Below are positions 8,381-15,925 of a stretch of 32,430 nt of DNA, piece by piece. Each line of letters begins with the position of its first letter. Within the stretch, counting starts at the first letter, position 1. The notes beneath the pieces are model-generated. The model was not told the origin of the DNA and ran no database searches. It saw only the letters and a program-made list of their open reading frames with translations. Position numbers and translations under genes: made by a program. The DNA is taken from positions 1 to 32,430 of the forward strand of contig CAZGRP010000047.1 of assembly GCA_964527995.1 (NCBI GenBank), in the 5' to 3' direction. Origin of the DNA: CAZGRP01 sp964527995 (GTDB taxonomy: Bacteria; Zhuqueibacterota; Zhuqueibacteria; Oceanimicrobiales; CAZGRP01).

Positions 8381-10325
8381 CACCGGTGGGACCTTCACCG
8401 ACTTCGTGCTTTGGACTGACCAGGGACTACGGGTGCACAAGCGGCCGTCAACGCCGGGCGACCCGGCGCGGGCTGTGGTCGAGGGCGTCCGCCATCTCGT
8501 GGGCGCAGCCAGCGGACGGGTCATCCACGGTTCCACCGTGGCGACCAACGCCCTGTTGGAGCGAAAGGGGGCGCGCACGGCCCTGCTGACGACGGCGGGA
8601 TTCGAAGACGTGATCGAGATCGGCCGCCAGAACCGGCCGCGCATCTACGACTTGTTCGTCGAGCGTCCGCAGCCGCTGGTGCCTGCCGAGTTGCGCTTCG
8701 GAGTCAGCGAGCGCATGCTGCACACCGGAGAGGTGCTCACGCCGCTGGATGAGCAGGCCGTCAGGGAAGCGTTACGCCGCATCGTGGCATCAGGCGCCGA
8801 ATCGCTGGCCATCTGTTTCTTGCATGCGTACGCCAATCCGGCCCATGAGGATAGCGCACGGAGACTTGCGCAGAAGACAGGCCTCTACCTGTCTGTTTCG
8901 CACGACATCCTTCCCGAATTTCGCGAGTACGAGCGCTTCAGCACCACCGTCGTCAATGCCTATGTCACGCCGGTGATGGCTCGCTACCTGGAGCGCCTGC
9001 GAGCGCGCCTGCCCGAGTTCACGATCGAGGTGATGCAATCGAACGGAGGCACTCTGTCGCTGGCCTCTGCGCAACGCAGGGCGGTACACACGGTCCTCTC
9101 CGGGCCTGCCGGGGGTGTGGTCGGGGCGGTGGCGGTGGCACGCCAGTCGGGCTTCGAAAACGTCATCACTTTCGACATGGGGGGGACCAGTACCGATGTC
9201 AGCTTGAGTGCCGGCGGAATTCGCCGCACCACTGAATCGGATGTCGGCGGACTGCCGGTGCGCGTCCCGGTGATCGACATCCATACGGTGGGTGCCGGAG
9301 GCGGCTCGCTTGCCTGGCGCGATGCCGGAGGGGCGTTGCGTGTGGGGCCACAGAGCGCCGGTGCCGACCCGGGTCCCGTGTGCTACGGGAAGGGGACGCA
9401 GCCGACCGTGACGGACGCCAACCTTTTTCTTGGCCGGCTGTCGGCGGATCACTTTCTCGGCGGTGAGAAAAGGCTGGAGACGGAGCCTGTCGCTGCGGCC
9501 ATGGTAGCCCTGGCCAAGGAGTTCGAGATGCGACCGCAGCAGATGGCCGAGGGCATCATCCGTGTCGCCAATGCAAACATGACGAGGGCCATCCGCGTGA
9601 TCTCCCAGCAGCGCGGCTTTGACCCCCGCGACTTCTGCCTGGTGGCTTTTGGAGGCGCCGGCCCGATGCATGCCTGTGAACTCGCTGCCGGCCTTGGCAT
9701 CGCCACCGTGCTTGTGCCCCGCGACCCGGGAGTGCTTTCGGCGCTGGGTATGCTGTTTGCGGACCGTGTCAAGGACTATTCGCAAAGCATCATGCAGCCC
9801 TCAGAACGCCTGTCGGAGTCGCAGCTCCGGCGTCACCTGCGCGGGCTCGAGGAGCGCGCTATCAGCGATCTGGCCGCCGAGGGCGTAGCCGCCGACCGTG
9901 TCCAGCTTCACGCCACGCTGGCAATGCGCTATGTCGGGCAGGGATATGAGATCGAGGTGCCACTGGACGCCGATTTCGAAGAGCGATTTCACCAGGAACA
10001 TGAGCGGGTCTATGGCTACGCACAGCCCCAGCGCGCCACGGAGGTGGTGGCTCTGCGGCTGAAAGCCGTGGGTGTCACGGACAAGCCGTCACTTCCGGGA
10101 CCTCCAGGCGGCAACGAGGATCCACGGGGGGCGTTGTGTGGACAGGTCGAAATGGTGGTGGCAGGTCGAAGGTGCTCGGCGCCGGTCTATCGCCGCGAAC
10201 TGCTGCCGGCCGGCGGTCGCTTTCAAGGCCCGGCTCTGGTGGTGGAGTACAGCAGCACGACGGTGGTGCCGCCGGGGTGGCAGGTTCAGGTGGATGAGGC
10301 GGGGAATCTTGTTGTGATGAAATGA
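8352..10325 (+). CDS. hyuA: Hydantoinase/oxoprolinase subunit A (HyuA family)
   Basis: This 657-aa protein matches the HyuA family end to end. The N-terminal domain has the ATPase phosphate loop DTGGTFTD (residues 10-17), GSTVATNALLERKGARTALL and GFEDVIEIGRQNRP. The second domain has FDMGGTSTDVSL (about 275) and the GAGGGS...GPQSAGADPGPVCYG block. Known members hydrolyse cyclic amides (hydantoins, 5-oxoproline) or carboxylate ketones with ATP, together with subunit B. Two in-frame ATGs exist: GGGAGG (8336-8341) is 1 nt from the one at 8343 and 10 nt from the one at 8352, so 8352 is chosen. The start lies inside the GT-C gene, so the two are translationally coupled. No hyuB follows; the next gene converges after 25 nt. 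Confidence 0.92.
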   Translation: MADFIRLAVDTGGTFTDFVLWTDQGLRVHKRPSTPGDPARAVVEGVRHLVGAASGRVIHGSTVATNALLERKGARTALLTTAGFEDVIEIGRQNRPRIYDLFVERPQPLVPAELRFGVSERMLHTGEVLTPLDEQAVREALRRIVASGAESLAICFLHAYANPAHEDSARRLAQKTGLYLSVSHDILPEFREYERFSTTVVNAYVTPVMARYLERLRARLPEFTIEVMQSNGGTLSLASAQRRAVHTVLSGPAGGVVGAVAVARQSGFENVITFDMGGTSTDVSLSAGGIRRTTESDVGGLPVRVPVIDIHTVGAGGGSLAWRDAGGALRVGPQSAGADPGPVCYGKGTQPTVTDANLFLGRLSADHFLGGEKRLETEPVAAAMVALAKEFEMRPQQMAEGIIRVANANMTRAIRVISQQRGFDPRDFCLVAFGGAGPMHACELAAGLGIATVLVPRDPGVLSALGMLFADRVKDYSQSIMQPSERLSESQLRRHLRGLEERAISDLAAEGVAADRVQLHATLAMRYVGQGYEIEVPLDADFEERFHQEHERVYGYAQPQRATEVVALRLKAVGVTDKPSLPGPPGGNEDPRGALCGQVEMVVAGRRCSAPVYRRELLPAGGRFQGPALVVEYSSTTVVPPGWQVQVDEAGNLVVMK

Positions 10326-10327
10326 GT

Positions 10328-10351
10328 AATGCAAAATAAAGAATGCAAAAT
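10328..10351. repeat. Short AT-rich direct repeat between convergent genes
   Basis: AATGCAAAAT occurs at 10328-10337 and again at 10342-10351, filling the gap between the hyuA stop and the stop of the convergent gene. It is strikingly AT-rich compared with its surroundings. Confidence 0.5.
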
Positions 10352-11577
10352 TATTCCGCCTGCAGAATCTCGGTGACCGTGCCGGTCGGCTGGGCGTTCT
10401 TGAAGACGATAATGTCGTCGTAGTCGGCAAAGGCGCGCGAGTGCGTGCTGTTGGCATCGGAGAGGATGCCGATGCCGAGAGCGTCGCTGTTGGGGTCGCC
10501 TCCAAAGGTTTTGCGATGGGATTCGACAGCGTTGTAGACGAAGGTGTGCCATTCGTTGAGCCCAGCCGTGCCGCTGCCAACCACGATCATCCACGGCTTG
10601 CCAACTCCACTGCGTCGCATCGCTGAGCCCACAGGAAGGGTGGAGCTCCACACGTACTTGACAGATTTCGGGATCAGCCCGAATTTCTTGCTGAAGGTCA
10701 CGTACAGGCCGGCGGCACTATCCACAGTCGGACCGTAGCGTTCGTCGCCGCCTTCGGGGATGGCACGGATGCGCCAGCGCCAGCTGATGTAGGGGTACTT
10801 CTTGATGTTCCAGCGAAACTCCTTCCCGAGAATCACTGACTGGCCGGTGTCTTCGGCTCGCAGGAATTTGTTGCCGTTTTCCTCCATCACCCAATAAGGC
10901 TTTTCCTTGTCGTTGTCGCGGTCGCGCCAGCCCCAGCCGCGCGGCAGCTTACCGACCTCGTCGTCTTCGAAATCCTCGAGAATGATGTAGCCGCGCTCCG
11001 AGATCTCACCGATCAACACCGCGAGCGGGTAACGATCCAGGATTTTCTTGCAGAGCGAGTAATAGTATTTCTGCAAGGTCTTGCCGTCCCATTTGAGGTT
11101 GCTGATCCGCCAGCCGTCGTCCCCCAGGTTGGCGAACACCTTCACTCGACGGGAACCGAGATCCCCCGACAGCTCGTAGGTGAGCTCAGCGTAGCGCCCC
11201 CGCAGCTTTCGGTCGAGGAGCTGCAGCTCCGGCCGACCTCGACTGTCGAGCTTGCGCAGCACCCTGGTGAGTCTCTTGGGGAGTGAGACTTTCAGAGCGT
11301 CCTCGAACCGCTGGCGCTCGATAGGAAGAAGGCGGGCCCACTGCTGGGACAGCAGAGTCATCGCCAGGCGGCGCACGCCGACGCTCGCCTCTACGAAGGT
11401 CATTCCCTCCGGTGTGTCCCAGATCGCGGTGCGACGCCCCAGCCGTTGGAATTGCTGGTACCGATCGGCGATGAATGTGACTGGGTCGGCGCGGCCATCC
11501 TCCTGCTCGAAGCTAATTGTGCTCTGATGAAGCAGAAAAACGATCGGCAACACGACCAGGGTCCATTTCAGTTTCAT
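10351..11577 (-). CDS. Exported fusion: MlaC-like domain + DUF3047
   Basis: This 408-aa protein starts with a signal peptide (about residues 1-24). Residues 30-195 follow the MlaC/Ttg2D pattern: a helical part with LLSQQWARLLPIERQRFEDA, a strand-rich part with RYAELTYELSG and DDGWRISNLKWDGKTLQKYY, then a helix. The C-terminal half is DUF3047, with ILEDFEDDEVGKLPRGWGW, YPYISWRWRIRAIPEGGDER, VKYVWSSTLPVG and SRAFADYDDIIVFKNA. MlaC proteins carry phospholipids through the periplasm; DUF3047 has a jelly-roll-like look and no known role. It is the last gene of the eight-gene minus-strand cluster and sits next to an RND exporter, as HpnM (MlaC-like) does with HpnN in hopanoid loci. A terminator-like hairpin precedes it, so its expression may differ from the genes before it. 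The MlaC part is a remote assignment; DUF3047 is clear. Confidence 0.85.
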   Translation of the reverse strand: MKLKWTLVVLPIVFLLHQSTISFEQEDGRADPVTFIADRYQQFQRLGRRTAIWDTPEGMTFVEASVGVRRLAMTLLSQQWARLLPIERQRFEDALKVSLPKRLTRVLRKLDSRGRPELQLLDRKLRGRYAELTYELSGDLGSRRVKVFANLGDDGWRISNLKWDGKTLQKYYYSLCKKILDRYPLAVLIGEISERGYIILEDFEDDEVGKLPRGWGWRDRDNDKEKPYWVMEENGNKFLRAEDTGQSVILGKEFRWNIKKYPYISWRWRIRAIPEGGDERYGPTVDSAAGLYVTFSKKFGLIPKSVKYVWSSTLPVGSAMRRSGVGKPWMIVVGSGTAGLNEWHTFVYNAVESHRKTFGGDPNSDALGIGILSDANSTHSRAFADYDDIIVFKNAQPTGTVTEILQAE

Positions 11578-11603
11578 GCTTTATTCCTATTCGAGGTGGA
11601 GGA

Positions 11604-11632
11604 CAAGAACAAAGGGCGATCCCACATCGCCC
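11604..11632 (-). terminator. Intrinsic terminator or attenuator inside the lipid cluster
   Basis: On the minus strand GGGCGAT and ATCGCCC (11632-11614) form a perfect 7-bp stem with a 5-nt loop, followed by the U-rich run TTTGTTCTT. It lies between the RND exporter stop (11664) and the DUF3047 gene start (11577). It probably ends part of the transcripts there, lowering expression of the last gene. Confidence 0.6.
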
Positions 11633-11663
11633 TGGCATTAGAAGAACACGATTTCTGAGCTCG

Positions 11664-14126
11664 CTATTTCCCTACGACTGCGGCAGGAGTACGATCGGTT
11701 TTCTTGGTCCGGGTGGTCCCCGGGATGGCTTTCCGCTTTTGCTGCCAGTCTTCCAGTACCTGCAGCAGTGCCGGCAGCACGGTCAACGAGCTGACCAGGG
11801 TGCTTGCCAGACCGACCATGGCTAAAGACCCGATCGCTTTGAGGCCGGGGTGGTAGGCCAGCACGAGACCCAGGAATCCGATCATTGTCGTGATGGTCGC
11901 CATGGCGACGGCGCCGCCGGTGTAGCGCACGACTTTGACAATCGAGCCGGGACCCTCGTGCCGGTAACGATGGTAGATGTGGACACCGCTATCAACCCCC
12001 ATGCCGAGAACACTCGGGATGACTACCATGTTGAAAATGTTCAACTTCCAGCCTGCAAGGTACATGATCCCCAGCATCCACAGCAGACCGACGGTCAAAG
12101 GAGTCAGCACCAGGAGCGTGCGCGTCAGCGAGCGCATGTCGGCGAGGATCAGGAGGAAAATAGCACCGAAGACGACACCAATGGCCACCTTACCTTCCCT
12201 GAGCATGGTCAGCAGCATGTCGGTGCGGACAATGGCCGGGCTTGAAGCATGGTAGACTTTTCCGGATTCGGTTCGTATTTCGCGAACATCGTCGGCAAAC
12301 TCGATCGCCTTGTCGGCAAAACGCAGCAGGATGCTCGGATAGATTAAGGCGAAATTCACGATCTTGCCGTCTTTGCCAAGGAACGGCCGCTTGACTTTAT
12401 AGGGCAGGTCCTCGACCGTAAGCGGATGGACGTCGGTCAGCTCACGCAGCCGTTTGACCTTTTCCTGCTCATCTTTCGACAGCAACTTGACCTCATCACG
12501 GTTGAGAAGATCTCGGATTTCCGCGATGATCTTCATCTTCTCCTGCTGGTGGTCGGGCAGAAGAGAGTAGATGGTGCGATACTTGTCGATGGTCGGCGTC
12601 GGGTCGGTGGCGATTTTTTTGTCGAGCGCCCTGGTGATCTCTTGTAGCGCCTCAGGCGACTCCGCCATGACGATGGCGGGTGAGTCGGACTCCTTGAAAA
12701 TCTCCGACTGCTTTTTCTTTACCAGGTTGGTTTCGGGCAAGTTGGCGCGCAGATTGGTGAAATCGTATTCAAACTTGATCTGGGTGACGGCATAGCCAGA
12801 AAACAGGGCAAAGGCCAGACCGACCACCAGCACGCCCTTTGCCATGGGGTAGCGCTTGCCGCGATAGTCCTTCTGGTATTGCGCTTTCGGCTTGATGCGG
12901 AAGATACCGAGCTTTTCCGAGACAGCAATGAGGGCCGGAAGGACGATGACCATGGCGATGAGCGAAAGGAGAACGCCGGTTCCGGCAATGAAACCGAATT
13001 CGGAGAAGCCACGGAAGTCGGTGAACATAAGGGTGTAAAAGGCGACGCTGGTAGTTGCTGCGGCAGTTGCCAGGGCACGGCCGGAGCCCTGGATCGTTTC
13101 GACCAGAGCTTCACGGTAGGACGCCGCCCGCCGCCGGGCCTCGATGTAGCGGGCGAGGATATGGATTCCGAAGTCAATTCCCAATCCGAACAGGATGACG
13201 AACAAGAAAACGGTAAAGGTGTTCAGCTGCCCGATTACCAGGTTTGCAAGCCCGAAGGTTAAGGCCAGAGCGACCACCAGAGGCACTGCAACCAGAAGGC
13301 CGGCGAGAAGATGCCGGAAGTAGAATACGATGGAGAGAAAGACCAGCGTCAAGCCGATGATGGCGGTGCCTTTCACATCGCGCATGATCACGGCATACTC
13401 GTCGATCTTGTTCTTGAAATTGCCGCCGTACCAGACGCGCATGGGCGGATTCAGCGACTCGGGATGAGTGGCGTCAACGCGGGTCTTGATGTCCTTGTAG
13501 AACTTCCGTGCGAACGCAACGTCGGTGTTGACGCCCTCTGGGTAAACGACCAGAGCCAGGAGGGTCTTGTCCGGGTTGACGTAGTAGCGCTTTTCGTCGG
13601 TTGCCTGGTACTTCTTCTCTATGTCCTCGAAGCTGAGCTTGTCTGTCGTGCTCTCTTCTTCCTCTCCAAACAGGTCGGTGTAGAGCGGTGAGAGTTTCAG
13701 CTTCTCCTGGTTGATCCTCTTTTTGAGGCGATCGCGGATGGTTTTGACGTCCTCCAGCGGTGCGTAGAGCAAGGCGTTTTTCTCGAAAAATTCGAGATCC
13801 CGCTTGTAGTCTACCATAGCGACAAGCGGAGATTGGGCGATGCGCGCAGCCAGGGTGTCGGCATACACTTTCATCGCCTCGAAGTCGTTTCCTTCGATAA
13901 GGACTCGTAGAGTGGTGACGGACCCCACCTTGTCGCGGATTTCATGAAGGGTGCGCACGCTCTGATATGTCTCGGGGAGCAGCTCGGCAATGTCGGTTTG
14001 GATCCGGAGTTGCCGCGTCAGCTCGCCGCCCACCACGGCCAGCGCCATCGCTGCAAGGATCACCCACACCGCGTGCCGAATGATGAAATCGACGAGTCGT
14101 CCAGAGTTGAAAGATCTTCTATTCAT
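11664..14126 (-). CDS. RND/MMPL-family lipid exporter (HpnN-like)
   Basis: This 820-aa inner-membrane protein is built as two repeats, each with one helix, a large periplasmic domain and a group of five helices. The MMPL motif appears twice: FGLGIDFGIHILARY (about residue 316) and GMGVDSGVHIYHRY (about residue 711); the Asp in each is the expected proton-relay residue. Size and layout match RND-superfamily exporters of the MMPL/HpnN type, which use the proton gradient to move lipids such as hopanoids or mycolates. The charged tail after residue 790 is not conserved. The flippase gene is 44 nt upstream and the MlaC-like/DUF3047 gene 86 nt downstream. Together with the MlaC proteins and the TolC-like factor this suggests a lipid route from inner to outer membrane. 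The substrate is inferred from the two CDP-alcohol transferases in the cluster. Confidence 0.9.
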   Translation of the reverse strand: MNRRSFNSGRLVDFIIRHAVWVILAAMALAVVGGELTRQLRIQTDIAELLPETYQSVRTLHEIRDKVGSVTTLRVLIEGNDFEAMKVYADTLAARIAQSPLVAMVDYKRDLEFFEKNALLYAPLEDVKTIRDRLKKRINQEKLKLSPLYTDLFGEEEESTTDKLSFEDIEKKYQATDEKRYYVNPDKTLLALVVYPEGVNTDVAFARKFYKDIKTRVDATHPESLNPPMRVWYGGNFKNKIDEYAVIMRDVKGTAIIGLTLVFLSIVFYFRHLLAGLLVAVPLVVALALTFGLANLVIGQLNTFTVFLFVILFGLGIDFGIHILARYIEARRRAASYREALVETIQGSGRALATAAATTSVAFYTLMFTDFRGFSEFGFIAGTGVLLSLIAMVIVLPALIAVSEKLGIFRIKPKAQYQKDYRGKRYPMAKGVLVVGLAFALFSGYAVTQIKFEYDFTNLRANLPETNLVKKKQSEIFKESDSPAIVMAESPEALQEITRALDKKIATDPTPTIDKYRTIYSLLPDHQQEKMKIIAEIRDLLNRDEVKLLSKDEQEKVKRLRELTDVHPLTVEDLPYKVKRPFLGKDGKIVNFALIYPSILLRFADKAIEFADDVREIRTESGKVYHASSPAIVRTDMLLTMLREGKVAIGVVFGAIFLLILADMRSLTRTLLVLTPLTVGLLWMLGIMYLAGWKLNIFNMVVIPSVLGMGVDSGVHIYHRYRHEGPGSIVKVVRYTGGAVAMATITTMIGFLGLVLAYHPGLKAIGSLAMVGLASTLVSSLTVLPALLQVLEDWQQKRKAIPGTTRTKKTDRTPAAVVGK

Positions 14127-14170
14127 AATGACATCCGTTCTTTTCGTTCAGGCTGGCCAGGAGGTCGGGC

Positions 14171-15730
14171 TCAAGCGCGAGCCAACACGTGCGTCCGAAT
14201 CAGCCCCTTAAACCGGTAGAGAAGATGACGTTCTTCCGGTTGGTCTGCGCGCGCCATCAACAAAGTGGCGTAGAGGACGATCGTGGCGATGAAGAGCACC
14301 AGGTCCCATGCCAGCGAGATGGGTCCGGCAATCAATCTGATTGTCGCGATGACCGCAAAGGTTGTTCCTCCCGAAAAGATCGGCCAGATCAGATGCCGAC
14401 CAAAGGGCTGAACTCCTACTCGCTGAAACCCGGCTCCCACCCGAGCCACGCTGACCACAAGATAGGCAAGGAGACTCGCCAGTGCGGCACCCGACAACCC
14501 AAGCCGCGGGATCATGACAACCCCGGCGATTGCGTTGAGAGCCACCATCACCGAGGCCAGTCGGGCATTCAGCCCCGAGTAGCCGGACATCACCAGAAGA
14601 TTCTCCGAGGCGCTGAAGGTACCGAACAGCGTCTGCGCCACAGCCAGGATCACCAGGGCAGTCACCGCCGCGGCGCTGCTGACTTTGAAGAGCTCTAGGA
14701 TTTCGTTCCCAAAAAGGGTCAACGCCAGCAGCGGCAGCAATGTTCCTGCCAGCAACCAGCGCGTCACCAGACCATAACTGCGCTGAAGTCGGCGTCGGTC
14801 GGCTCCATAGTGGAGTTGCGCCACAATGGGGGCGAAGATGGGTTCAAAAGCCTGGCGCACCCGCTTCATCACCGAGACCACCTCGATCAACAATCCGTAG
14901 ACGCCGGCAGCGGTGGCGTTCATAAAGGTGCCGACCAGAAAGAGGTCCATTCGGGCGACCATGAGATTGAGCACATCCATGATCGCCAGCGGCGCCGCGA
15001 AGCGCAGCGCTGCCTGTTTTTCGGTCCTGGTCAGAGGCGCACCCGACAGCCGCGTTGTGTGATAGACACGCCGAACCGCTGCAAAGGCCAGCAGGGCACT
15101 CACAGCGAAAGCACCGCTCTGTGCCACCATCAAGCCGGCCGCGCCCCAGTGCAGCGGCCACAAGCCCACCGCCACAACGAGAAGGACGAGGGGCTCGATG
15201 GCACCTCGGATGAGGGCGTCGTATCGCATGATTCGCCTTGCCCTGACGGCGGCGAGAAGGATCTGCGTGGCGATGAGAAAGGGGAGCGCCAGCGTGGCCA
15301 GACGGATCGGCAAGGTGAGTTCTGGCTCGCGGAAAATCAGCGTGGCAATCAAGGGAGCAGCGAACCACAGAATCAGGCCGACGGCCAGCGTAAGGATGGC
15401 GCCGACGCCGAGATGGTAGCGCAGAGCCCCAAGATGATCCCGGTCACCGCGGCGCGCTGCCTCGCGGATGAGGCTGCGATCCAGACCGAAAAGCGCCAGT
15501 TTGGAGAGGACATCCACGGCGTTGTAGGCCAGGAAATAGAGGCCAAGCTCCTGCGTCCCATACCATCGCGCCGCAAAGAACACGAAGCCCGCCTTGCTTA
15601 TCTTGGCCAGCGTGCCCAGCAGATTGACTGCGGCGCCACGAGCGAGATCGGTGGCATCGCGCAGGGTCTCGCTTGCGGCTTCAGGTTGCAGCTGTTCTGT
15701 GTTGCGGTCGCGCATCGATTTACGGAACAC
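14171..15730 (-). CDS. Wzx/MATE-like oligosaccharide or lipid flippase
   Basis: This protein of about 519 aa has 12-14 membrane segments and belongs to the polysaccharide-biosynthesis flippase family. Its first helix pair carries GAAVNLLGTLAKISKAG and FFAARWYGTQELGLYFLAYN, the usual N-terminal pattern. A second family block is LMVARMDLFLVGTFMNATAAG in the middle. Such proteins turn lipid-linked sugars or other amphipathic lipids across the inner membrane. The frame opens with GTG at 15730; ATG at 15715 is an alternative (514 aa), and neither has a clear ribosome binding site. The gene follows the second CDP-alcohol transferase after a 195-nt gap containing a strong palindrome, and precedes the RND exporter by 44 nt. 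Its expected job here is to flip the product of the two transferases. Confidence 0.88.
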   Translation of the reverse strand: MFRKSMRDRNTEQLQPEAASETLRDATDLARGAAVNLLGTLAKISKAGFVFFAARWYGTQELGLYFLAYNAVDVLSKLALFGLDRSLIREAARRGDRDHLGALRYHLGVGAILTLAVGLILWFAAPLIATLIFREPELTLPIRLATLALPFLIATQILLAAVRARRIMRYDALIRGAIEPLVLLVVAVGLWPLHWGAAGLMVAQSGAFAVSALLAFAAVRRVYHTTRLSGAPLTRTEKQAALRFAAPLAIMDVLNLMVARMDLFLVGTFMNATAAGVYGLLIEVVSVMKRVRQAFEPIFAPIVAQLHYGADRRRLQRSYGLVTRWLLAGTLLPLLALTLFGNEILELFKVSSAAAVTALVILAVAQTLFGTFSASENLLVMSGYSGLNARLASVMVALNAIAGVVMIPRLGLSGAALASLLAYLVVSVARVGAGFQRVGVQPFGRHLIWPIFSGGTTFAVIATIRLIAGPISLAWDLVLFIATIVLYATLLMARADQPEERHLLYRFKGLIRTHVLARA

Positions 15731-15877
15731 AATGGGTGACTTGTTCGACGTGAAGGAGAGGCGGCGAGAGCATCGCGAGGATGGGGCGTGCGCTCCGTAG
15801 AAAAGACGGCCCGCTACCCGGAGTAGTCGGGCGATCCACGCACCATCTCCGCCACTCGCCTCCAGTCGCCCATCAAC

Positions 15878-15896
15878 TGCACAAACTGTTTGTGCA
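15878..15896. promoter_or_regulatory. 19-bp near-continuous palindrome, operator-like
   Basis: TGCACAAAC-T-GTTTGTGCA is a perfect inverted repeat with 9-bp arms and a single central base. The one-base centre favours a dimeric DNA-binding protein over an RNA hairpin, and no U-run follows on either strand. A further half-site CACAAAC lies at 15913-15919, 33 bp (about three helical turns) from the equivalent position at 15880. It sits in the largest gap between the second transferase and the flippase, so an internal promoter for the flippase-RND-DUF3047 genes may be controlled here. Confidence 0.5.
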
Positions 15897-15925
15897 TTGA
15901 CTTCTTACTGAACACAAACCCCACG

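Noticed and set aside
14810..15739. A 309-codon plus-strand open frame opposite the flippase
   Set aside because: Gln/Asp/Arg-rich antisense composition and no protein family features; the flippase on the other strand is real.
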